A stretch of 64,000 bases of DNA from Guillardia theta CCMP2712 (lineage: Eukaryota; Cryptophyceae; Pyrenomonadales; Geminigeraceae), in NCBI RefSeq assembly GCF_000315625.1, contig NW_005434671.1, positions 638,188 through 702,187 on the forward strand, read 5' to 3'. The notes beneath the pieces were generated by a model, which was not told the origin of the DNA, ran no database searches, and was given only the letters and a program-made list of their open reading frames with translations. The number at the start of each line of letters is the position of its first letter. The stretch's first letter is position 1. Positions 19,637-28,594 of this stretch are shown here, in pieces. Both the position numbers and the translations under genes were made by a program.

Positions 19637-20422
19637 ATGCAGGCATCGAAACTCGGTGTGGCCGTGCTGACATGCGCCTGCGCCCTCTTCCTCCTCTCCC
19701 TCCTCGCCCTCCCTCTCACCCGCTCCTATAGCCTCCTCATGATTCCAATTGCTCCTGTCCAAATTCTGTACGGAGGAAGCCATTGGGGTGGTGTAGGTAG
19801 CGAAGGCTATGGCACCTCCGCATGGGACAACTCCGGGTGGAACGCACACTACCACCCTCGTGATGGTGCAAGCATGGACTCAGAATCGATGGAGCCGTAC
19901 ACTTGGAGGAAAGGACCACGAGTTAATGATGAATACACGGGGGTCATGGCCTCGGGCGACCCAACTGTAGACCCCCCGGACTCCTGGGAACCTCCTATCA
20001 ACTTCAAGAAAAGCCGCAAACAGCTTCTGCTTGGTGAAAGTCAGCCCCCAAAACCAATGCTGGTGTCTTGGAATGATAAGCCACTTCGGCAACAAGTCCT
20101 TAGGCAGAGAGATCATTCGTCAGAGCGCTCAAGAGTTCAACACACTTCCAGAAATCCCAAGAAAGTTTTCCTGGAACTGTACGGAGGAAGCCATTGGGGT
20201 GGTGTAGGTAGCGAAGGCTATGGCACCTCCGCATGGGACAACTCCGGGTGGAACGCACACTACCACCCTCGTGATGGTGCAAGCATGGACTCAGAATCGA
20301 TGGAGCCGTACACTTGGAGGAAAGGACCACGAGTTAATGATGAATACACGGGGGTCATGGCCTCGGGCGACCCAACTGTAGACCCCCCGGACTCCTGGGA
20401 ACCTCCTATCAACTTCCATTGA
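19637..20422 (+). CDS. Secreted or membrane-anchored protein with exact internal duplication, function unknown
   Basis: A 261-aa single-exon frame. The N-terminus is a strong hydrophobic signal or anchor (VAVLTCACALFLLSLLALPL). The rest is two identical 80-codon blocks starting LYGGSHWGGVGSEGYGTSAW and ending DSWEPPINF (codons of 19766-20005 and 20177-20416). They are separated by a 57-residue basic linker (KKSRKQLLLGE ... NPKKVFLE). The blocks are rich in Gly, Trp, Tyr, Asp and Ser, with no Cys and no motif I recognise. The base-for-base identity means the duplication is very recent or kept by conversion. Whether the leader directs secretion or plastid import cannot be decided. A TATA-like element lies 57 bp upstream. 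Confidence 0.75.
   Translation: MQASKLGVAVLTCACALFLLSLLALPLTRSYSLLMIPIAPVQILYGGSHWGGVGSEGYGTSAWDNSGWNAHYHPRDGASMDSESMEPYTWRKGPRVNDEYTGVMASGDPTVDPPDSWEPPINFKKSRKQLLLGESQPPKPMLVSWNDKPLRQQVLRQRDHSSERSRVQHTSRNPKKVFLELYGGSHWGGVGSEGYGTSAWDNSGWNAHYHPRDGASMDSESMEPYTWRKGPRVNDEYTGVMASGDPTVDPPDSWEPPINFH
19766..20416 (+). repeat. Exact 240-bp direct repeat (two copies)
   Basis: 19766-20005 and 20177-20416 are identical by eye, 411 bp apart start to start, and in the same reading frame. The repeat begins CTGTACGGAGG and ends ATCAACTTC. Confidence 0.9.
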
Positions 20423-20684
20423 TCATAGTTGTCTTTTCTTGTGCTTATTAGGTTAGTAAATATGGTTGAGATAGCGCGTTGTGGTTTGCTTGTTTTGGTT
20501 TGAACCATGCGGCAGTGTGATATCAGACGCAACGGGAAAACACAGAAATACACAACACTTGTAAGGATCATAACGCTTAAAAAAGTATCAAAGAGACTAC
20601 GCGATCTGCTTTCAACTGTGATCATTTCACGATTGTCACTCGCCATCCTGCCTTGGAAAACAGCACCAAGATTCGGAAGAAGGA

Positions 20685-21209
20685 TCAAATCTTCTCAATT
20701 TTTGCTGCAGCGACTGTAGGATTAGCTTTCGCAAGTTGCTCACGACCGGCGGCCTTATAATCAAACGAACAATCGTGCTTGTCTGAATATCGATGAGCAC
20801 TGCAGAAGACATTGTCGCATCGGCAGTGAAACCCGGTGAGCCCAACCTTCTTTTTGCAAGTGTAACATCGATTAGTTGCCGGTTTCTTCTGAACGGGCTC
20901 CTCACAAGACGCGGTTGCAGCCACCTCTGTCTCGGTTTTACAAACCGTTTGGGCCAGAATGTCAGTTTTTGCGATTGCCGTGTCTTGCTCATCAACACTA
21001 GACTTCTTCTCCTCCTCCACGCTGATATTTTCTTGCAGTGACTCAGAATCTACCTTCTTGATGGACTGGGTTCTACGTTTGAACTCCTCTTCCCCGATGT
21101 TTTTCTTGAAACAAACTGAGCAATAAAAGTCCAAAGGGGCTGAACCAAAAAAACCACATCCCCCAGCACAAGGCTTCGGCGTATCCGTATTGAGGTTTGC
21201 ACTCTCCAT
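20685..21209 (-). CDS. A20/AN1 zinc-finger protein (stress-associated protein / ZNF216 type)
   Basis: The protein of about 174 aa starts at MESANLNTD (ATG at 21209, the first Met after weak upstream codons). The A20 finger has CAGGCGFFGSAPLDFYCSVC (Cx3C-x11-CxxC) at residues about 14-35. The AN1 finger has CYTCKKKVGLTGFHCRC and CSAHRYSDKHDCSFDY at about 113-155. The pair, separated by an acidic linker of about 75 residues (VEEEKKSSVDE), is the standard layout of eukaryotic SAP/ZFAND5-type proteins. Those bind ubiquitin and take part in stress responses and protein turnover. All expected metal ligands are present. The frame is a single exon ending KIEKI-stop. Confidence 0.93.
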   Translation of the reverse strand: MESANLNTDTPKPCAGGCGFFGSAPLDFYCSVCFKKNIGEEEFKRRTQSIKKVDSESLQENISVEEEKKSSVDEQDTAIAKTDILAQTVCKTETEVAATASCEEPVQKKPATNRCYTCKKKVGLTGFHCRCDNVFCSAHRYSDKHDCSFDYKAAGREQLAKANPTVAAAKIEKI

Positions 21210-22731
21210 TGTCCAATACTTATTCGAGAGAAGACTCCAGCAACTGTCGCACACAGTTAACATGTGTACAGCTTATCCTTGACACACGAAGAAAACTGGA
21301 AAGCGAATGCAACAAAGATACTTTCATTAGCATAAGAAGACAGAAAATCGTTTTTCAAAACAGGAGGATTTATGGTTTGAGAGGAAAGAATGCAGAAAAC
21401 CAAGAAAGTACAAACACAATTCATGAAACAAACGGAAAACACGAATTGCTGACCTGATAAATGGTTCGAAAAAAGCTTCAGAAGGGCAGAAGAGCAGTCC
21501 AGGCAAATGAGGGATAGAACAAGGAAGGCAGGAGGCGAATGCTTGTGAGCACGTGGGTTGAGGAGCGCGGAGGGTAAGAGCTGAGGGAAGCTGGTAGCAG
21601 CAAGAGCAGCAGATTGCTAGAGGAGGGTGAGGCAGCCGAAGATGCAGCAACGCCAGCGGGTAGGCTCCTCTTAAAAAGTTTTCTACGTTCTAAAACTTAA
21701 TATAGATGAAATTTATCTACCAAACATAACCCATCTGTGGTGGATGAATTATTCAATGAATAATCAAAATTCTATTGATATCCTTTGAATTAGGACTATC
21801 GTTCGAAAACCTAGTAATTTTCGTACGGTTATTACTTAATACCATCTTTTTCAACAACTTTAAAATACATATTGTTTTGCAACATTATTATATGATTTAG
21901 GCGATATTATAACAATATTTTAACTTTATAAGTTAGGCGACCCTAAAATTCAATCAGATTTCTGAGCCTTGGTTCAAATGGAACGCCAGGAATAGCTGGA
22001 AAAGAGGGGGGTAGGGGTGGTGTGAGAGCATTTGGTAGTTGTAAAGGTCAAGTCTTCGTAGGGGTGGTCAAGAGATCTCAAAGTTGGGGTGTTAGGTACA
22101 TGTAGTAAAACCTACGAGAGCACAGGCTCGCTCAATCCCCATTGAAGGTTTCATAGTCAATACGGGAGGAGCTGGGGGTAGGCGAAATGATGCCTGGAGG
22201 CAGAAGAGGTGCTACAGGTAGAGTGTAGGGGTTGGGTGAATTTTTACTTGGTGGATGCAACAGACCAGGTAACTTTCAGTATGCCAAAATACAGACCAAA
22301 GTTTCAAATAATCAAACGAAGGTTAGTAGAGTTTTCACAAATTACACCCCTGGCTGTCACTTGAAAAGAAGGGTCTCATGAGGGGTACTCACCCCCTATA
22401 TCATGTGCCTCGTTCATGGGTGGTGTCCGGATTAGGAGAACGATTTTCAGGCTTGCCTCAGATCAGAATTGTTCTGGTGTGCTTAATAAATTGCTTAATA
22501 ATTAAGCTTGTTTAATAAAATTAAGGTGTGTAAACTGACCCACTGCTTTGCAGATGACCCCCCACCCCACCTTTCCTGTTCAGTTTGGCTTCCTTTGCGG
22601 GGGTGGTCTTTGTACACGCTCCTTCTCGGATCTTTCGACAAAAGGGGTGGGTGGTACCCACCCCCACCTTCATTATGGTGTTTATTTGAGGGTAGTAGAG
22701 GTGGGTTAGGATTGTGAGGAACCCAGAGGCC
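21210..22731. other. Long intergenic region with an AT-rich island, no gene recognised
   Basis: Between the A20/AN1 gene and the ferredoxin gene. 21670-21960 is strongly AT-rich (TTAATATAGATG, CAACATTATTATATGATT), in sharp contrast to its surroundings. 21960-22700 is G-rich on the plus strand with repeated AGGGGTGG-like motifs. Open frames are short and featureless. It may hold promoters or an old insertion. Confidence 0.5.
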
Positions 22732-23891
22732 ATGGCGATGCGAGCGGTAGGGTTGCTAATGGTGGCCATGACTTCAGTAGAGGCTTGGGCTCCTCTAGCA
22801 GCCTCACGCCATCCACATGCACCTATCGTGCATTCTAGACATTCCAATGTCTGTTCCTTGAGGGCAGTAGCAACCAAAGTGAAAACAGGCGGCAATGACG
22901 ACGACGAACATTCCATCGAGAGAGAATGGCCAGACAAGAACAAGAGGCTGAAAGACTATGTGAGTTCTGCTGTTTGATGTCGTCAAATTCTTTGCATCCA
23001 AGATACATTTGATGCAAAACTCATATCGGTTTCCAGGAACTTGCTCCAGGTGAAATCGCTGTGCGTTTTGTGAATGCTCCTGGACGATACCCTTCTGACG
23101 GAACCAACGACGTGTGAATTGTTGAAGAGATGCAGCGGCTTGCGATGCTCATGATTTCGGCAGGTGATTGCAGCAGCTAACCCAGGCGATGTCCTACTCG
23201 CAGTGGGTGACTCTGTAGGCATCAGCTTGCCCCGAGGATGCCAGACCGGGCTGTGCGGTAGCTGTACATGTGATATAGAGGATCCTTCTTTTCCTGGCTC
23301 CCGGTCTGTGGCTCGTGCATGTTGTACCAAGGTATTGAACTTGATGTACACCATTGGGGATGACTCAAGTTGCTGAAGGTCTCGCTTCCTGAGGGATGTG
23401 ACGTGAGTGCTTCTGTTTCGTTTTCAACCTCGACCTCTACTTTCCCCATCCCCCATCTATACCTTGTCAACCTCTTCTCTGATGCACCTCGGCCCTGCTT
23501 CGGCTCATCGCGTTTCCTGATGTCCATCTGTAGGAGTTGGTTGTCGATGTTTATCGACTGTTGAGTTCCTCCTCTAAACCCAAGAAGGTGATGATCGAAG
23601 AGCTTTGCTGGTAAGATGCTCAAGATTAATTTCATTTACAAGGACCCGATGGCCAGATTCAGCAGTCTGGACGATCCCAAGGTTGGTTTTAAGGCCAGAT
23701 GGAATTTGCCAAGAGATGGCCCTGAAGGGAAGGTATTCCATTCTCCCAAAACACCTCTGCTCTTTCCCGTTTCTCACTTTAAAAAAATGAAGGTGGATTG
23801 TCCTGCTTGTGGGGCAAAAGGAGTTTCCAGCAAAGGAATGATGCCCACGGAATGCACGGTTGGGAAAGGATGCCCGTTTAGTAAAGTGTGA
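22732..23891 (+). CDS. Plastid-type [2Fe-2S] ferredoxin, spliced, possible Cys-rich C-terminal tail
   Basis: The ATG at 22732 begins a hydrophobic signal (MAMRAVGLLMVAMTSVEA) and a transit-like Ser/His/Arg stretch, i.e. a bipartite leader. Exon 1 ends KRLKDY (intron 22960-23036). Exon 2 gives ELAPGEIAVRFVNAPGRYP (ends 23109 or so). Exon 3 gives ANPGDVLLAVGDSVGISLP and the cluster motif GCQTGLCGSCTC with the fourth Cys in ARACC. Later exons give VSLPEGCD and ELVVDVYRLLSSSSKPKK. That frame stops at about 23612. A possible 55-nt intron starting at GTGATGATCG (23588) would join KPKK in phase to the next frame, DPMARFSSLD, ending VDCPACGAKG ... TECTVGKGCPF (stop 23891), a four-Cys tail. I favour the long form with moderate confidence. 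The role is electron transfer. Confidence 0.75.
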
Positions 23892-24143
23892 ATAAAGATT
23901 ATTGTTTTTCGGTTCTTGAAAATGTTGGTGCGTCATTGCGTGGATTGAGAGCATTTTCCCATGCAGACCAATGAAGAGGACAAGACCATTCTGCCTCGTG
24001 CTGCTGCCGGCAGCAGAATCAAATCATCATCCCCCCATCCGAGTTGGGGGATCTAACTAGCTATACTGAGGGACGACACAATCTTTTGTTCTTTACCCGG
24101 CCCGCCTCGTCCTGGTTGGGACGCATCATGCAAGGAGCATGAT

Positions 24144-25261
24144 ATGAGAGGTGAAGCAAGGAGCACGGATGACAAAAGAATGCGCATGGTCGGTTCCGAG
24201 ATGAACAGGAGTGCGAGCAGGAGGGCAGAGAAGGATAGCTTGTGCTGGTTTCATCCAACATCTTCCTTCCTCTCTTTGCGATTGATTGCTTTCATGATAC
24301 TTGTAGCTTCCAACTTTCTTGGTGCTTGCAACGACCTGACAAGCAGCTCCAATTATCATACTGCCAGGAGGCCCTGGTCTTCGAATCGGGGGCCGATCTC
24401 ATGTCTGTGCGCCATGAAAGTCAAGATGAGACTGAGAGGAGGAGGAGCCTCAAAGGAGAAAAAGATCCTCAACAAGAAGAGTCGCAAAAAGAAGAAAGAC
24501 ATTAACTCCAAGCCTGCGATCTCACAAGATAGCGAGATGTATCAATGGATGCACGACCAGAGCTTGTCCCAAGGGGATTCGGATAGTTTGGTGCCAAGAA
24601 ACGACCAGGACAAGACCAGACCCATTCCTGACCAATACGCTCTGGATGATGAGCCAGACATTGATGAGGAACGAGATCGTGAGATTGAATTGGAAGAGGA
24701 TGATGCGATAAGCCACGACCGAGGTACAGCATCAGCCTTTACTCCCAGCCTTGAGACCAACACGACATTTGAAGGCTTGTTTCAAGGGAGCCACACAGTT
24801 GAATTGCCAGGTCATGGCCATCTCACTTTAGAACAGTTCCGAGCCGAACGACTATCCATGGATGAGGACGGGAATCCCCTTCCTCCAAACGTGTTCCAGT
24901 GGCGAAATGTGCTCGTACGGATCGTTTGTGATGATAGCGGAAGGAAGAAAGCCATACAAGACTTCGACACAGGAAGACAACTTTACAGCTATTTGGAACC
25001 GAAGAGCGTGCACCTGAAGGGACATCAGAACGTTTTCCTCGATGATTTTCCAATCGAACGAATACCAACGAAAGAAAGGTTTGTTTACAAATGGCGAGAC
25101 AGAATTGTAAGTTTCCAGTGATCTCTCGATCATCATTGAGCTTTCAAAAGGTCCGGTTGGTTTTGAATGGTGAAATGAAAGAAAAGATTGTAGACGAGGA
25201 AGATGGGACTGAAGTATACACGTTTCAAGAGGTGACAGTACACACTAAGATCCAAGTGTGA
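24144..25261 (+). CDS. Acidic/basic protein with N-terminal hydrophobic segment; probably the N-terminal part of the next entry
   Basis: The ATG at 24144 gives a basic N-terminus, then a hydrophobic stretch (LRLIAFMILVASNFLGA) that may be a signal or anchor. It is followed by MKVKMRLRGGG and a Lys-rich cluster (KKSRKKKKD), then a long acidic region (DDEPDIDEERDREIELEED). A folded-looking part carries GHLTLEQFRAERL and VFLDDFPIERIP. A 44-nt intron at about 25108-25151 (after WRDRI) restores RLVLNGEMKEK ... QEVTVHTKIQV with stop at 25261. A further possible 38-nt intron (GTACACACTAAG ... GAGGAAG) would skip this stop and join EVT to NDQGWEDL of the downstream frame. No domain is recognised. Confidence 0.55.
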
Positions 25262-25277
25262 CACTTTTGAGGAAGAA

Positions 25278-26927
25278 CGACCAAGGATGGGAAGATTTGG
25301 ACAGAGATGTACGGGATGAAGATTTCTTCACCTTTGACAGGTTGACATCTGATCTCGTTGTGGTCTCCTGGTGTCAGTCACTTGTGGCTCAGGCCAGCAG
25401 CGGAGGCGAGGTTATCAAGGCTCATCAAGGATCTGTCGCGAGACGGCATCGAGTTCGGGCCCCATCAGGTCTTCTGGCCCTTCATGACCTACGGACAACT
25501 CAGGTCATACCCCGAAAGCTCGATCGAGCTGATTCCTACCAGGCATGCTGGGACTGTGATCTGGCTCCATGACTTCGGCGGTGGTTGTGCCCAAGCGAAA
25601 TCGATTTACAGGAGGTGAGAGATGGTGCGATCGGTGCAGTTGAAGGGTGAGGACTTGAGCTGCAGGATTCAACGCGCATGGCTCAAGTACATCTTCCTCA
25701 CTGCGCCTAAACGGCCGACAAACGAAACGAACCTCACGTATCTGCCTGATGACCATCGTTTCCTTGCTTACCAGTGGACACAGATACGCAACAAGTTGGT
25801 TTTCAACGAAGAAAGAAGGAGGGAAACTTGTCGAAGATGTCAATGAATTCCAACGAAGTGTAGGTATACACCATGAAGGTGGAGACTTCCTTTGCATGAC
25901 CACCGAGCAGACTTTGTCTGCAAGATAATCGATGATGAGATTGAACGCGGAACAAATCCATCGCAAGTGAGGGTCGAAGGGCCCGGTGTTCCTCGTTCTT
26001 ATCTCGATTGCTGTCAGATTGTTCTCTGTGGCTTCGGACAAGGTTCAAGTGTGGCGATCGCTGTCTCGATGCGAAACTTCTTGAGCAAGGTGACTGCGAG
26101 GGCTGCATCCAAGTCTTGTGACGGATGCGCCGCAGCCGCAAGAGGACGAGAAGAAGGAGCAGGAGCAAGAGCAGGAGCAAGAGCAGGAGCAGGAGCAGGA
26201 GCAGGAAGAGGGCTCAGAGCTACAAGAAAACAAGAGGCTGAAGCAGCTCCAGGATGACCAGCAACTGCAGGTCTGCAGCCTTGGCGGATGTGCCGTACTG
26301 TCTGGCTGGTTCCCCGAGAGTCTGCGAGGCGTGAAGCCGGCGTGGTACGACAACCTGTTGCCAACCTTCTGGAAGGGGAAGGTGGTGGGGAAGAGACGCG
26401 GTGTTCAGATGTTCCTTGCCCATGGGCTCAATGACTCAGTGAGGAGCCCCTGCTAGGCGAACTTGGGACGTCAAACTGATGTGTGGGCAGGTGGTGGACT
26501 ACGAGCTGGGGAAGAGATGCTACAAGAGGGGGAAGAAAGCTGGCTTCTCCATGTCAAGGTTGTTCAAGTTCAACATGGGCCATGGGCTGTGCGACAACGA
26601 GCTGCTGGAGTTTAACTGCTGGCTGGACGACCAGGTGCTGCTTCCTCCTCGACTTCGCTACTGAATGGTTTGCAGCTGACAGATACCATCGTGTCGGTCG
26701 AAGATTTCTTCGGCGATGACCTGATAGACTTCGATGACGATGATGGTGATGAGGATCAACAAGAGGGACTAGACGACGAGATGCTGCAAGAGCTGAAAGA
26801 TCGTTTCTCAAGGAAAGAGGACGCGGCGGTTCCTCCAGACAAATTGTTTCTGCACGGAGACACTCACAATGGAGCCTCAGTGAGGGAGCTCAAGAAGAGA
26901 AAGTTACGAGAGAGGATCAGAAGATAA
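25278..26927 (+). CDS. Acyl-protein-thioesterase/carboxylesterase-like protein with missing catalytic Ser (multi-exon)
   Basis: Exons align with APT1/LYPLA-type alpha/beta hydrolases. The order is GTVIWLHDFGGG (oxyanion strand), WLKYIFLTAPKRP, KIIDDEIERGTNPSQ joined over a 51-nt intron to IVLCGFGQGSSVAIAVS, CAVLSGWFPESL, MFLAHGLNDSV (Asp) and FNMGHGLCDNELLEF (His). The nucleophile elbow, GFSQG in APTs, reads GFGQG, so the catalytic serine is glycine (codon GGA). A Glu-Gln dipeptide repeat of about 20 residues, from a GAGCAG microsatellite (26150-26210), sits just before the CAVLSGW strand. After WLDDQ a 41-nt intron leads to an acidic tail (DFDDDDGDEDQQEG) and a basic end (RELKKRKLRERIRR, stop 26927). 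No own start codon is convincing, so it is probably fused to the preceding entry. It is a likely pseudoenzyme or binding protein. Confidence 0.72.
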
Positions 26928-26988
26928 GATAAGAAGATAAGATAAGAAGATAAGATAAGAAGATAAGATAAGAAGATAAGATAAGAAG
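26921..26988. repeat. 13-bp minisatellite (AGATAAGATAAGA)
   Basis: About five tandem units begin at the stop codon of the thioesterase-like gene and fill most of the roughly 115-bp space to the 3' end of the convergent channel gene. Confidence 0.88.
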
Positions 26989-27043
26989 AGAGGCTTATAC
27001 ACAGGTAGCAGCACTTATCATACAGCAGTGGCTCTTCCAAGCA

Positions 27044-28107
27044 TCATCGTTTCCTCAGCTCTTTTCGGCTCACAGCCTTGAAGGCTGCTATCTTCTCAGT
27101 GACCTGTAAAGTGCTCAGGCAGCTCCCGTCTCCTCGTCCCTCTACCTTGTCTGCCTCGTTCAGACTATCCCGCAGAGCCTTCAGGCTGCTCGTGCCCGCA
27201 TGTCGTGCTGCTACCGAACTCTTCCTCCTGCTCTGCCTGGTGGCTGCTGCATGGGCAGCTGAGCCCGCCTGCCCTCCTTCAGGCCTGTGCATCTCCGCCT
27301 GCTCCTCGTCCGCATGCTGGCGATTCAGGCGCTTCCCCTTCGTAATGAGGAATTTGTGCGCAGCTTCTGTGGATCGCTCGCTTTCCGAGACGCTCTCCTC
27401 CTCCTTCAGCTCCTCCTCCCTCGGCAGGATCCTGTCCATGCATGAGAAGCTGCTCAATTCAACCTTCACCTCACCCCCCGCAGGAGGAGAGGCTTGAGAG
27501 GTCGGAAGTAGAGGTCGACCGACTGTCTTGTGTGAATTCAGCGCTATCAGAATGCAAGCTGTAGTCGTTGAGGATGAGCCAGTGCCTGCTCAGTCGCATC
27601 AGTCTCCTCGGTCCTGCCCTCTCCTTATCGACCCGTAAGCTACTCGAAGCACCGCGTTCCACCTCCATCGTTTGCAGATGCGATGAAACTGCAGGCAGAC
27701 AAGCGAGTGAGGAGACGGGCAGAAGCTCGCGGCAGGCGGGCAGAAGCTCGCGGCAGGAGTATCACCTTCTCGACGTCAAGCGTCTTGGTAATCATCTTGG
27801 GCTTCGACCTGTCGTGACTTCTCCGCAACTTGCAAACGCGTCAAGCGAGGGAGAGGAGGAGGAGGAAAACCTCGATGATGAAGACGCTCACGAGCACGTT
27901 GAGGAGGACAAAGGAAGTTACCATGGCGAAGGACATGAAGTACACCTGTCACTCCCTCACTACCTTCTCCTCCTTCTTCTTCCAACCTGTGACAACCAGA
28001 AGTTTCCGCATGTCGAGCGACAACTAGTAGCCTTCTCCTCATCTGCCAGCCTGCAGTCCAGAACTCCTGCCTGCTCCAGTCGGGTGACTCGCAAGGTCTC
28101 TGGTAAT

Positions 28108-28161
<54 letters not shown>

Positions 28162-28562
28162 CTTCCTCGCTGCCTCGCTCTGTCCATCCCTCTCCCCTCC
28201 CTCGCTCCCCTCTCCTTCCTCCTCCAACAATCGTCAGCTTGTCAGCGCGTGCGTTACCTCCTGCATTCTGTCGAGCTCGCTTGAGGTGAGGCAGCCGGGC
28301 ACGTGGGCCCGGGCCTCGAGGAGGAAGGCTCGCCTCAGCGAGCTCCTCGTCGCGTTGTTCCACATCCTCATAGCTTCGATGGCCTTGCTGACCGCCGTCT
28401 CCTCGTCCGGCAGCCTGACGCCAGGGCTGAGATCAAGCTTCTTGAGCAGCGGGCTCACTCCGTCAACTGCGAGGAGGGTGAGGAAGAGCGGAGGAGGAGA
28501 CGCAGGAGCAGGAGCAGGAGAAGCAGGAGCAGGAGAAGCAGGAACAGAAGCAGTAGAAGCAG

Positions 28563-28594
<32 letters not shown>

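Noticed and set aside
21327-21650. Minus-strand ORF upstream of the A20/AN1 gene
   Set aside because: Composition is leader- or UTR-like and there is no domain. It could at most be 5' UTR.
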